A DNA stretch of 64,000 bases from Casuarius casuarius. Taxonomy: Eukaryota > Chordata > Aves > Casuariiformes > Casuariidae. The position numbers were made by a program, and so were the translations under genes. Position 1 is the stretch's first letter. Every line of letters begins with the position of its first letter. Where the stretch lies: contig PTFA01000193.1 in NCBI GenBank assembly GCA_003342895.1, positions 1,423,838-1,487,837 of the forward strand, read 5' to 3'. The notes beneath the pieces were generated by a model. It saw only the letters and a program-made list of their open reading frames with translations, searched no databases and was not told the origin of the DNA. Shown here piece after piece: positions 40,701-54,000 of this stretch.

Positions 40701-43700
40701 CTACCAGCCGATAGCATCCTATAGTTGTGTGTCTCGGCTCTTTTTCCAGCAGGGAAACCTGCAGCATCCACATCCCAGCATCCCAGCTGGGGCAAGACCT
40801 CCCAGCACTGCCTCCAAAACAGCTTTAAATAGCATGTCCCCATGTGCTTGGCCACTCGCTGGGTGGCCCCAGGCGTGCAGGGCCTGCAGACATTGCCACG
40901 TTGGCTGGAAACGGATGTCTCTTTGCATAAGTGTCAGGGAGCAGGGTGTCCCTGCCCGCCACCTCGCGTCCCTCAACCCTCTGGCTTGCACAGAAAAGCT
41001 GGCGATGGCACCGTGTCAGGTTGTGTCTGTGCCCGGCCACCTCGCTGCTGGGGACAGGGTCCATGCCAGGCTGGTGTGGTACTTGTAAACACCCCTGTTA
41101 GCAGCCTCCTGCCTCCAAAATAGCCCCCGTGGATTTAAATCTGGCTGTCACCAACCCCTTCCTTCTGCCCCACGGCCAGCATCTGCAGTGGCATGGAGGG
41201 GATAAGGCACGTGCAAGGCTGCGCTTGCTGCTGCTCCCTGCGCTCTGGGTGGCACAGCAGGTCCCCTGGGCCACCCCAGCACGGTGGCCAGGTCTGCTGC
41301 GGCTCCGTCTCTCCATCCTCCCCAAATCCTGTGTCCCTCTCACCTCGCAGGTGGAGGCTTCCCTGGCAGAGCAGAACTTCACCGAGGCCTGGGGGAAGAA
41401 AGCCAAGGAGCTCTACGGCAACATCTGGAGCAACTTCAGCAACTCAGAGCTGAAGAAGATCATCAGCTCCATCCAGACCCTGGGGCCCTCCAACCTGGAC
41501 TTGGATAAGAGAGAGCAGGTAGGTGCCGCACTGCTGGTGCGGGGGCACAGCGGGGGGATCGGAGCAAGCCCCAGGCTTCAGGCATCCGAGCATCACGGGG
41601 TGCTTGGGATCCTTGCTGAAGGCTTCTTTCTCAGGGTCTTCAGGCCTCTTTTCTGGCTCAGTGCTCCTCTGTTGCAGTTAGGACGTTCGTCCTGGTCAGT
41701 GTCCGTGCGCCCACACTAGGGACGCAGCGATGGGAAGGGGACAGGAGCTGGGATCCCACATCTATGGGGATGCTGGGCCTCAGGGTGTCCCTCTGTGCCT
41801 GCAGCATCAGCTCCTGAGCCACCTGCGAGCGAGAGATGGAGATTTCCTGCTTACGCTGAGCAGCCTTGGGCATTCCTTGGAGCCGAGGCAGGCTGCGCCC
41901 GTGGCCGGGGGGCCAGCTGGCTCGCGAACGCCCCCGTCTTCCGCCAGCTGCGGAAGCGTAGGCTCCTCGGGCCACGTTCGAGGGCCCCAGCAGAAAGGAG
42001 GGCTGCTTTGGTGGCCCAAGGGGGAGCAAAGGGCAGGCGCCCCGAAACACGGCCGAGCGCAGCCTGGGAGGGAGGAGAAGCTGCCCTGTCCCCTCCCTTC
42101 GCGGCCTCTCCAGGCAGCCAAAAAACCACTGCCCACTTCGGAAAGGGGCTCTTGGCCCAGGTATTGGTCTCCCTGGTGGGCACAGGCTGGGGAGGGCCGG
42201 GGGCACTAGTTCCTGAGCCTCCCCTGTAAGCTGATATAGCTCGGCGCTGAGAACATCAGTAAGAGCCCAGCCAGGAAGGCTTGAGTCTCCCCCACCGCTG
42301 CCCTGGATTTTAAGGGTCACTTACATATATGCAACGTGATTTAGATTGCTATATACAAAAACAGTTCCCAGGCAGTTGCCTTCGCACAAGCGTCGCGCGG
42401 CACAGCTCCCTGACCGCGGTGCTGTGCTCAGCGTCCTTCCCAGAGCCCGGCGCATTTTGGGCGCCCCTTTTGATTCGATTCACCCTACCTGAAGCCTCAG
42501 TTTCCAAAAAAGCTCCAGGCTGCTCCTCTAGACCCCAGCCCACGCTGTCTTAGCACCCTCCCATGCCCAGCGGGCCGAGCACCTCTAGGTACCCAACCAC
42601 ATGGCGAGGTGCTTAGTGATTCCCCCTCTCTCCACATCTTTGGTGGCTCGTGGGGACACTTCCCCATTGCAGTGCACGCTTGGCTTTGGCCCATGGTGAT
42701 ATAATGCTCTCTGGAGCAGCGTCAGCCCCAGTTCCTTCCAGGAAACCTGTCCCTCCCCTCTCCAAGATAACCGAAAGCATCATATCTCCTCCCTGCAGAC
42801 CAGCCACGTTACGGCCAAGGCTGGCAAAGCAGCCATAAAGGCGTGCTCCCGCTGACAGCCGGCACCCGCTGCCCCCATGCCGCTCGCCTCCGGCCCGCTC
42901 CAAGCTCAGAGGGGAGGAATTTCCTTCCCTGGGAATGGGCGCCCCAGGCAGGGTCCAGGAAATCTCCTGTTGCTATTGTTTGCTGTTCTTGAAGTTCACA
43001 GAAGTAAATCCCCTCCTCCTCCTGCATTTTTTTGGCCTCCTTAGATAAACAGTCTCGGCTGTAGCCCTTCTGACAAAGAGCGTTATAAATAGCTGCGCTC
43101 CGGGACTCCTCATGCACTAGCGTGGATTTTGAGGGGGTTTTCAGCGAGTGCTTTCGGAGAGGGTTATCTGTCCCAAAGAGTTTCATTGCTTCTGCAGCGC
43201 AAAGTGTGGAAAAACCACAGGCAGGCACAAGCTCATCTCACCAAAAAGTGTGCTACATGCACACACAGAACCTCCTCCGCATCCCTCCGGACACGCACAC
43301 GCTCCGGAGCTGAGAAGTCTTTATAAATCCGCTCTGAACCGTGCTATACCTCTCCTCTCCTGCGGGGACAGAGCACAGCTGACCCCGTATCTGGCACCCT
43401 GTGTGCTCCGAGAAACCCCCGTTTCATCTCCTTCGCCCCCGCCAACAGCTTCTTTCCCCCCACCCAGTACAACACCATCCTGAGCGACATGGACAAAATC
43501 TACTCCACGGCCAAGGTGTGCCAGGACAACGGTACCTGCTGGGAGCTGGAGCCAGGTATGGTCCCTGTCCCACCGGGCTGGTCCCTGCCGTGCAGGCAGA
43601 GCTCCCCAGGCACCACGTGCGGTCCTGCAAAGTGCTGAGCACCTTCCAGCTCTGCTGGGGACCCTGAGTTTGTCTGGGTCTCCAGATCCCCACCTGGAGT

Positions 43701-44973
43701 GGGACAGCAGTGAGAGAAGGGGCCAGGGCCAGGGCCACGTTCAGTGATTGTCCTGGGCATTCGGGTCTGGTGGCATGCTGGCGTCTCTGAAGAGCAGCTG
43801 TGGGGTTTGCCACCCTCCTGCCCCTCTTTCCCACCAGGATCTCTAACTTTCCACTTTTCCTGCCTCTGTCCCAGACATCTCGGAAATCATGGCCAGCTCC
43901 CGCAGCTACAAGAAGCTGCTCTACGCCTGGGAGGGCTGGCACAACGCAGCAGGCAACCCGCTGCGGGCCAAGTACGAGGAGTTCGTGAAGCTGAGCAACG
44001 AGGCCTACCAGATGGATGGTGCGAGTGGGGCTGGGGGAGGCGGGGGGAGCTCACAGCCCCGTCCCAGCTCCGATGCTCCTGGGGCAGGAGCACGGCGGAG
44101 TCAGTCAGCCCCTGGAGGCTAGAGCCTGCGGGTCATGGCTACTTCCCTGGCAGGATACAAGGACACAGGCGAGTACTGGCGCTCCTGGTACGACTCGTCT
44201 ACCTTTGAGGATGACCTGGAAGAGCTCTACAACCAGCTGGAGCCACTCTACCTCAACCTGCATGCCTTCGTTCGGAGGAAGCTCTACGACTACTATGGCT
44301 CAAAATACATCAACCTGAAGGGTCCCATCCCTGCTCACCTCCTGGGTAAGAGGAGAGAACCCCCCCAGCCCCATGGTGCACACAAGGCCATGGTGGGACA
44401 GGGGCTTCCCGGTTATCGCTTCTTGTGGGAAGCCTGTATTTCTCTTCCTCCTGGCCCACCGCAGGCTCAGAGATGGGTCCCACATCTTCCACCTCAGGGG
44501 CAGCTCGGGTTAGCACACGGGCTCAAGGAGCTTCCTCGGAGCTGCCAGCCCACTTACTCCTTCTGCTCTGGTTGTTTTCTCTTCTCAGGCAACATGTGGG
44601 CTCAGCAGTGGAACAACATCTATGACATGATGATCCCCTACCCGGAGAAGCCCAACATCGATGTCACGAGCACCATGGTGGAGCAGGTGACAGGCTGAGG
44701 GGACCCCTGCTGCTAGCACTGGTGGGAACAAAAGCCAGAGGGATGTTGGTCAGGGCTTGCTTGTAACGTTGCTCCCTGGCCCCACGGGAGCAGTTTCCCA
44801 TGCCTGCACAGGAGACAGCAGAAAAATGGTGTTCTGGAAGGGGAAGGGACACAGAAATAGCCTCATTCCTCCTCCAGCAATGATCACAGAAGAAGCTGGT
44901 TTGGGAAAGAGGAAGGGCAGTTTGCTGTAGGACCAATGCTGGTCCTTAGAGGTGTGGGTTGCATCCACACCAT

Positions 44974-45014
<41 letters not shown>

Positions 45015-48000
45015 CCAAGAATTCCTTCAGCATCAGATCTGCTGCCCATGCTGGCCACCCAGCACCACCGCTGGGTGCTTCTCAGGGATGCTCACCCCAT
45101 TTCTGGGGGCCAGGACCCCCACTCAGGGCAAGAGGGGCAGGACTCCGGCCCCTTCCATCTGCTTACCCAGCTCTTGGATGGAGCTGACTCATTCCCGTGG
45201 TGCTGGCAAGTGCTGGGAGAGCATCAGAGGAGATGCCCAGGGTGCTGGCAGCCTCTTCGTCGCTGTAACCCGTTGCCTGCTGGGCTCTGCCCACCAGGGC
45301 TGGAACGCCACCCACATGTTCCGGGTCTCGGAGGAGTTCTTCACCTCCTTGGGGCTGCTGGAGATGCCCTCCGAGTTCTGGGAGAAGTCCATGCTGGAGA
45401 AGCCGACGGATGGGCGGGAGGTGGTGTGTCATGCCTCAGCCTGGGATTTCTACAACCGCAAAGACTTCAGGTGTGTAGGGACATGTAGAGTCCCGGGGCA
45501 CAGGATAAACCTCCCACCCCCCCATCCTCCCTGGTCACTGTTTCGGGTACCACCAGCCTGGCCATGCAGCCAGCCCTGTGGCCCTCTGGGGAAAGGTCTC
45601 GGTGCTCTCGGCAGGGGCATCACTCTGCTTGAGGGGGGACGTGGGCAGCCCAGGTGCCCTTGCCTAGCCTAGACAATGTTCTTTTTGCACCCGGCAGGAT
45701 CAAGCAGTGCACCACAGTCACCATGGAGCAGCTGTTCACGGTGCACCATGAGATGGGCCACGTGCAATACTACCTGCAGTACAAGGACCAGCCTGTCTCC
45801 TTCCGCAGCGGGGCCAACCCTGGCTTCCACGAGGCCATCGGCGATGTCATGTCCCTGTCCGTCTCCACCCCCAGCCACCTCCAGAAAATTGGGCTCCTCA
45901 GCAGTGCCACTGAGGACACAGGTGTGGCCGTGGCCCCGGGTGGTCTGAAGGCCTCGGGCACTGCCCATGGCTCAGGGAAAGGTTTTGGCTCTGCCGGGGT
46001 GGGCTGCAGTCCAGCCGCATGGCTTGGAGCAGACAAGGCCCCGCGGCTGATGCCTGCCTTTCGCCCGTACTCAGCTCCAGGCACAGCATCCTTCTTAGCA
46101 CCATCCTCTTCACTCTTCAACACAGCAGTAAGGCTTCCCAGAGCCTCGCTGTTCTTTTCCTGGTGCTCCCAGCAGAGTACTCCCTGCCAAACCTCGTCTT
46201 TGTGCTTGATTGGCTTTGACCTTTCCAGCATTTCCCCTTCCCTCACCAAGAAATGTCAGCCCCAGGAGCTCCCTGCACAGCTCCGTGGAGGTGGCCCTGA
46301 AAGCTCGTGTGCACAGCTAGCGCTGTTCGGGAGGACAGTCAGCGCAGGTGACACTCTGCTCGCCGCCTGCCAGCAGCAGAGCAGAGGATGGTTTATCACT
46401 GCAGGGCACTGCCTGGCTTGGCAAGAGCCTCCCCCTCCCACTGAAGCCTCTCAGCCAACATGTCAAACCAGACGGCAGCTGAGGAAGCCAAGCGTTTGCA
46501 GACTCCTGCCTCAGGCGGCTGCTTTGCAGAGGAGGGCCAGTCCCAGGATCCGCCTGTGCTGTGATTAAATCCATTTTGCGACAGGGAAGCCACTGCAGCA
46601 GCCAAGACCATTGGGCTTATGCTGTACAAACTCTGCGGAGCAGATGGTCTCTGCCTCAAGGCATCACTGCCCGGCTAACCGGGACCAGACCACGGCAGTC
46701 CTTGCCAGCCACCCCACCGCTGCCACGGCAGCCAGCAGACCCCAGTGCTGCCAAGCCCTCTGCCCACACAGCTTCAGTTGGGTCTCCAGCAGAGCCTTCT
46801 CCCACTTTGCTTCACTGGGTTTCCTCAGGGCGAAGGGGGAAGGAAATGCCACCCTCCCCTGTGCTCCCCACGCTAACAACTGTCCCCAGGGTTGACCTCA
46901 GTTGAGTCCAAACCATCCTAGCCTTTGCAGTGGTGTGACAGCTCTGGGGACCAAATCCGCTTCACCCTGAGGTCCCCAGGTTGAATGTGCAAAGAGGGAA
47001 CCGTTAGAGTTACATTCATCTGAGACCCTCTCAAACATGTGGCCGCAGCATAGCTGAGAGCCAGGCTGAAGGCAAGGCGACCCCAGGGCTGGTCACTGCC
47101 GTTGTCCCCAGTCAGTGAAGAGGCACGTATTGTCCTGAGCTGCACCCAGAAAAGCCTCCTGCTCAGCAGCCTTTGCAAGGGGGCCAAATTATACGTTGAA
47201 ATGCTGTACCGCTTTATCACCCAGATCTGCTCACCCTCTTGCTCACCAAAAGTCTAACGTCCTTAGCACCACTCTGTTTCATACAGAGAGCAGCATCAAT
47301 TACTTGCTGAAGATGGCCTTGGAGAAGATCGCTTTCCTGCCCTTCGGCTACCTCATTGACCAGTGGCGCTGGAACGTGTTCAATGGCCGCACACCCGCCA
47401 GCCGTTACAACTATGACTGGTGGTATCTGAGGTAGAGGACAATCACCAAGGGCAGATGGGTGCATGAAAGCTGGTGGTGTGCAAGGAAGGAAGGAAGGAA
47501 AAATTGGCTACTAATACGGCTGGAGAAATTGCTTTGTGGCTGGATGGATGGAAGGAAAGAGAAGCACATCTAATTGTGCAGATTTCTTCAGCACTGTGCC
47601 TTCCCTTCCTGCTCCCTGCTTTGGTTCTTCTGCCTCCTTTCCAGCTCATGCTCTTGATCTCTGTTGTTTTACAGAACCAAATACCAAGGCATCTGCTCTC
47701 CAGTTTTGAGGAACGAAAGCAACTTTGACCCCGGTGCGAAGTACCACATCCCTGGGAACACCCCCTACATCAGGTAGAGGAGGTGCTGGCAGGGGGACGG
47801 AGGCTTGGGGTGGGGAGGGGTGTGGAGATCCCAGCTCTGCGGGCAGGGAGTGGGACGCATTGCTTTTGCTCAGGGCTTAGAGACCATCCGCAAATGGCAG
47901 GGAGCAGAAGTGTGCAGCCAGGTGCCTTCCTCCACGCCATGGGATGCATCAGCTGCCCTTTTTCCTTGGGCTCACCTTCAGGGCTTCCTCGGCAGGTACT

Positions 48001-51000
48001 TTGTGAGCTTCATCCTCCAGTTCCAGTTTCACAAGGCGCTGTGCCAGGCAGCCAACCACACTGGTCCCCTGCACACCTGTGACATCTACATGTCCAAAGA
48101 GGCTGGAACAGAACTCAGGTGGGGACAGAGGAAGGTTGGGAGAATCACCATGGGTGGGAGGAAAGGAGGAAGAAAAAAGTAGCTATAGAGATGGCTGGAA
48201 AAATAACTTTTCAGGTGGGTGGATGAAAATACATGGAAGCACTGTGGTGGGGTGAGTGGGTTCTGCTGCCATCCCCATCACAAGCTCCCATCTGGATGAG
48301 AGGTCACTAAAGCATGTTCGGTTCCTGTCAAATCCCGGGGTTGTTAACAGATGCATGAGTATATGGTGGGAACTCCTCAGTCCCTATATGCAGGACAGCT
48401 GGAGGGGCTCTAGAGGCAGTTCCCAGGTTCACGTCCCATTCAGGAAGAGTCTTCAACTCTTGTGATGCAAAAATACAGGCACTGCTTTTCTCCTGTCCAT
48501 TCCCTTCCTCATGCTGGCTCTTGCTGTTCTGTTTCTCTGCAGCAAGGTGTTGCAAGCTGGCTCTTCCAAGTCATGGCAGGAGATCCTGCTGAACTTCACT
48601 GGCACAGATAAGATGGATGCTGGGGCCCTCCTGGAGTACTTCAGCCCTGTCGCCGAGTGGCTTCAGGAGCAGAACAACAAGACCAATGAGGTGCTGGGCT
48701 GGCCTGACTTTGACTGGCGTCCTCCTGTCCCTGAAGGCTATCCTGAAGGCATTGGTAAGGCTGCAGCTCCATCCTGGGTCTGGGGAGAGGCAGGAAGAGG
48801 TCTCTCAAGGGACACCACTAACCCACAGGCAGGCCAATGCTGAGGGAGGTCTCTGCTATGGGTGGGTGAGGTCTCCATGCCAGGAAAGAAATAACCAGTT
48901 TTACCACCAGCTCTATGTGGAGTCCTACAGGGTGTTGCTTCCTAGGGCATTGCATCTTTGAAGTGGGTGCCATTAGCCAACCGTGTGACATAGCATTGCC
49001 TGGAGCTGTGGCCTTGCTGCCGAAGTAATGCCTTCAGCCATGATGTAACAGGTCACCTGTTTTCTGCTGCATCCTTTCTGCCCAGGTGGGGGGAGGCTAT
49101 GGCATGCAGCTTGTCCTGTTATCCCATCTCCTGTCCCACTAGGGTACCCCACAGTGTGCACTTGCCCCCATCCCTTGGCTCTTCCTAGCACTTTTCTGCA
49201 AAGAGGCAGCAGAGCAGGGCCTCAGTCCATGCCAAGGTAGTGTGGCAGCCTCCGAAGGAGCCTGCGCTTTTGGCAGAGGCTCAGCCACAGCTTTTCCATC
49301 GAGGTGATGTTCTTGCAAAGAGAAGGGCTCCCTTGACTTTCCCTCTCTTCTTCCATTTATTTCTTTCTCTAGATAAAATAGCAGATGAAGACGAAGCTAA
49401 AGAGTTCTTGTCCGAGTACAACAGCACAGCCGAGGAGGTGTGGAATGCTTACACCGAGGCGTCCTGGACCTACAACACCAACATCACTGACTATAACAAG
49501 GAGATCATGGTACGGAAATGACCTTGGGCTGTGCGGGAAGAGACAACAGCAAAGACAGGCAGCTAGTCCCCAGGGCACATTGTGGATGAGCTCTGGAAAC
49601 CAAGGCAGACTCTGCTCCTTGCCAAAGGGAAACGTTCACACCTAGGAGGTGCCTTTTCCATGAAAGCCCCAGTCATGCCAGGAGGTACCCACCAGAGTAC
49701 CCATTGGGAGGCTGTCAGTCATCTGTGCCAGGTGGTGTTTCTGGTGATTGGCTGTGTCTGAAAGATCTCCTCCGGGTAAAACCTCTCCTGTCCCCTCCTG
49801 CCCTTGCAGCTGGAGAAGAACTTGGCCATGTCTAAGCACACCCTTCAGTATGGCTTGAGGGCCAGGCAGTTCGACTCCACTGACTTCCAGGACCAAAGTG
49901 TCATACGCATCCTCAAGAAGCTGAGTGTCATCGAGAGGGCAGCCCTGCCTGAGGATGAGCTGGTGGAGGTGAGTTGCAGGACAGAGCAGGAGAGGGTGTC
50001 CCTTGCCACCACCCTGTCCAGAGTCATGGGCTTCTCCTGACTTCTAGGAAATGGCAATGGGCAGCTGCCCCTGCCGTTGTGCAAGGTGATAATCTGGTAC
50101 CTTCCACACAAAGCCAAGATCCTTGCCTCCAGGGTTTTCTATCCAAAGGTTGCATATCCCAGCCTGCAGCAGGACCTGCCTGTTTGGGTGACAGTGGAAC
50201 ATTGCATGCTGGCCCTGGCCCTTCCCACACTGACTCCTGTGAAAGACACGAGCTTCACCTCCTTTTGACCTAGGACAACAGTGTGGAAGGGGCAAGAGGA
50301 AAACGTGTGGAGACATCCCTGCAGGCTGTGGCGTTCTCCAAGAGCAGAAACAAGGATAACCAGCTTACATAATCCAATTTCCTTTTCAGTACAACACCAT
50401 CCTCTCAGATATGGAGACCACGTACAGCGTAGCCAAGGTCTGCAGGGAGAACAACGTATGTCTCTCCCTGGATCCTGGTAAGATCTAGCAGGGCGTCTGG
50501 CAAGCTCTCTGCAGCAGGCCCAGAAAGGAGGCATCTTCATAGGGGCATGGAAAAAGGCTATGACAGGGCCTTTCCATCCTCCCTCTTATGGCCCCTGAGC
50601 AGCATGTTGGGGCTAGCATCATTGCATCAGGCTAGCCCATGCAACAGTATCACTGTGGCTTCATTGCTCTCTTTTTAGACCTCACAGACATCCTGGCTTC
50701 CTCACGGGACTATGACGAGCTCCTGTTTGCCTGGAAGGGCTGGCGGGATGCTTCTGGGAAGATGATCAGGGAAAAATATAAGCGATACGTGGTGCTGAGC
50801 AACAAGGCAGCCGTGCTCAATGGTGAGTGTCCCACTCCTTCAGAGACCCACCGTGGCCTCAGCACCCTGTGAGTAGGGGATTGTGCTGTTGGTCCAACTT
50901 AGAGCTGACGTCTTGAGGGCATGGAGGTCCCATTGATGTGAGAGAGGTCACATAGACATGGAGGGGCCTGGGATGTCTGAGAAGTATGATGACCTCTTGC

Positions 51001-54000
51001 CTGAGAAGGGCAGAGTCTGATGGCTTCTGCTCTTGCCCTGGCACAGGCTATACAGACAATGGGGCCTTCTGGAGATCCCTGTATGAGACATCCACCTTTG
51101 AGGAAGATCTGGAGAAACTGTACCAGCAGCTGCAGCCCTTGTATCTCAACCTGCATGCCTACGTACGCCGAGCCCTCTACAAAAAGTATGGTCCAGAGCG
51201 TGTAAACCTGAAGGGTCCCATCCCTGCTCACCTGCTAGGTAAGGGCTTTGCTGGAGCCTAGTCCAGCAGTGCATTTCTGGTCCAGCCTTGAGCAAGAGCT
51301 GTCTCCCACCAGCCAGAGTCTGCTCAAGTCATGCCAAGAGTTGAGGCCAGTCCCCAGGCCCAGCCTTGTACTCTCCTCTTGTCCATGCGAGATTACATTT
51401 CCCTGCATCCCTGGGGCCAAACTGGATCATGGAGTAATGCAGCTCCATTTCTGGGCCAGTGCGTGACTTGTGGTCCCTTTGCAGTATGCCATAGCCTTAG
51501 TGTCGCTAATCAATGCATCGTTCCCACTGAGGCTGTTCAGTTCGCATCAGGTTTGAGTGGGGACCTCACATCTGGTGGGGAAGGGGCAATCTCTGGCTGA
51601 GGAGCCAAAGCCCTGGGAAACAGATCTGCAGGGGCTGCTTTGTCCCAGGGAACAGGCAACACGCTCAGCATGACTTGCCCTCCCCTGTGTGGCTGGGCTC
51701 CTGCTTGCTTCGCCCTTGTGTGGGCAGCACAGATTGCAGCCACGGTGGCCCAGCTCACACAGGAGTCAGCAGTAAATAACTGCCTTTCCTTTCCTCTCCC
51801 TGTCTCACTCCTGCATTTCCTAGGCAACATGTGGGCCCAGTCGTGGTCCAACATTTTTGACCTGGTGATGCCCTTCCCGGAGGCCACCAAGGTGGACGCC
51901 ACCCCAGCCATGAAAGAACAGGTTAGTGCTTTTCTACTCTGCTCTGGGCAAGCCCCTTGGGCCCAAGCACCCCTTGGCCTTTGTGACTGCTCATGTTACC
52001 TGCTGCTTTCTGACCTGGAAAGCATCACTGATGGGGGCACGCCTCCCTCCATCGCACCAGGGAGACCCCCTGCCCTCCATTCAGTCAGATAATCTCTGAA
52101 AACCTCATAGCAATTTTTCTCTCCTGCCTCTTTGCTCCTAGTCCACTTAACTAGTTCTTTCTAGCTAGAAGGCCCTTGTCTGTGGGTCTACCCTGTGCCT
52201 TTGAAGGATAGTGTCTAGCTCCAACGCTGCAGAAAACCTCCATGTCTCATTCTCTCTTTTCTCCTCACCCCTGAATATGCTAAGGGCTGGGTCCAGCTTT
52301 AGCTGCCCCCCAAAGGTCTCCCCATGCCCAAAGGAATAAAGACTGTCCCCCACTCCTTCCCTCAGCACCCCCGGGAGTCCCCGTTGCCCCTCACCTTGTC
52401 CTTTGCTCTCTCCACAGGGCTGGACACCCAAGAGGATGTTTGAAGAGTCGGACCGTTTCTTTACATCCCTGGGCCTCATACCAATGCCACAGGAGTTCTG
52501 GGACAAGTCGATGATTGAGAAGCCAACGGATGGGCGGGAGGTGGTGTGTCACGCCTCGGCCTGGGACTTCTACAACCGCAAAGACTTCAGGTGCCTGTGG
52601 GGAGCGACAGAAGCCCCTGGCAGCCATGGTGCTGGGAGGAGATAGCGGCGGCTTGGCAGAGACATGGCCTGATACCTTCAGAGCATCTCTCGCCCGGTAG
52701 CTGTGGCAGCCCTGCTCTGGTGTGGCCACTGGTACCCAGGATGCTGGCATTGCTGGCAGGAGCCCCCATGGCAGAGGGAGGGCAAGCAAGGGCTGCCCTG
52801 TCCCAGGGGATGGAAAAGCCAATGAACTGGGGAAAGGAAAGGTCAGGGGTGGCAGGGAAGGCAGAGAGCAACTCCACTGAGCAGGACCAGCCCAGTCTGG
52901 CATGAGACCCCGGGCATGGGCACGTGGGAAGGGATGCCAAAGGGAAAAATAGCACAGGCAGTGTGATCATTCCCAGACATTTTCACTTCAGCACCGCTCT
53001 CCCTTCTCTCCCCCTCCCACATCTCCCGGTCCAGGATCAAGCAGTGCACAGTGGTGAACATGGACGACCTAATCACAGTGCACCATGAGATGGGCCACGT
53101 CCAGTACTTCCTGCAATACATGGACCAGCCCATCTCCTTCCGGGATGGGGCCAACCCCGGCTTCCACGAGGCTGTCGGGGATGTCATGGCCTTGTCTGTC
53201 TCCACCCCTAAACACTTATACAGCATCAACCTGCTGGACGAAGTCACAGACAGTGAAGGTGAGCTGGCAGGAGAGCATCGCACTGCAGGTGAAGGTTTCC
53301 TGGGAGGAGCCAGAAATGGAGAGACTGCAAGAGGGTCAGGATGGGCTGGACAGGGTGGAGGGGGTCAGGGACACGCATGGTGGCTTTGCATGCATGGAGG
53401 GGACAGGACACGGGTGAGGATATGTACACTGCAGAGGGGCAGGAGGCAGCACTTCCTTGCTAACCTCTTCCCATCCTGAGCAGAAAGCGACATTAACTAC
53501 CTGATGAGCATTGCCCTGGACAAGATCGCCTTCCTGCCCTTTGGCTATCTCATTGACCAGTGGCGCTGGAGGGTGTTTGATGGACGGATCACGGAGGATG
53601 AGTACAACCAGCAGTGGTGGAACCTCAGGTGCACTCAGGGAGCTCGAACTTGGACCCCCCTCTTTGGTGCAGGGGCCTTGACCATAGCCCCACTGGGTAA
53701 TTTCCCCCTGCAACTCAGTTGGCCAAAATGGGACATGATGGGATACATAACCCCTTGCCCTACCGTCACACCCCGCCTTTGTCCTCTCCCGGCTCACTTC
53801 CACTTTGCTCCCACCATCCAGACCCTGCAGTGATGCCTCTCCACTCCCTGCTTTCCCCCATGAGCCCCCCACTCCTTGCACTGAACTAACTCTCACTTTC
53901 TGGCCCAGGCTGAAGTATCAAGGCTTGTGCCCACCAGTGCCTAGGTCTGAAGATGATTTTGACCCCGGGGCCAAGTTCCACATCCCTGCCAATGTCCCAT

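Noticed and set aside
49240..49372. Open frame running from intron 12 of ACE into exon 13, with a hydrophobic stretch before the exon
   Set aside because: It has no in-frame ATG, the hydrophobic codons come from the T/C-rich acceptor tract, and the acceptor CTCTAG at 49372 fits the family exon border. It is not evidence for a testis-specific start.
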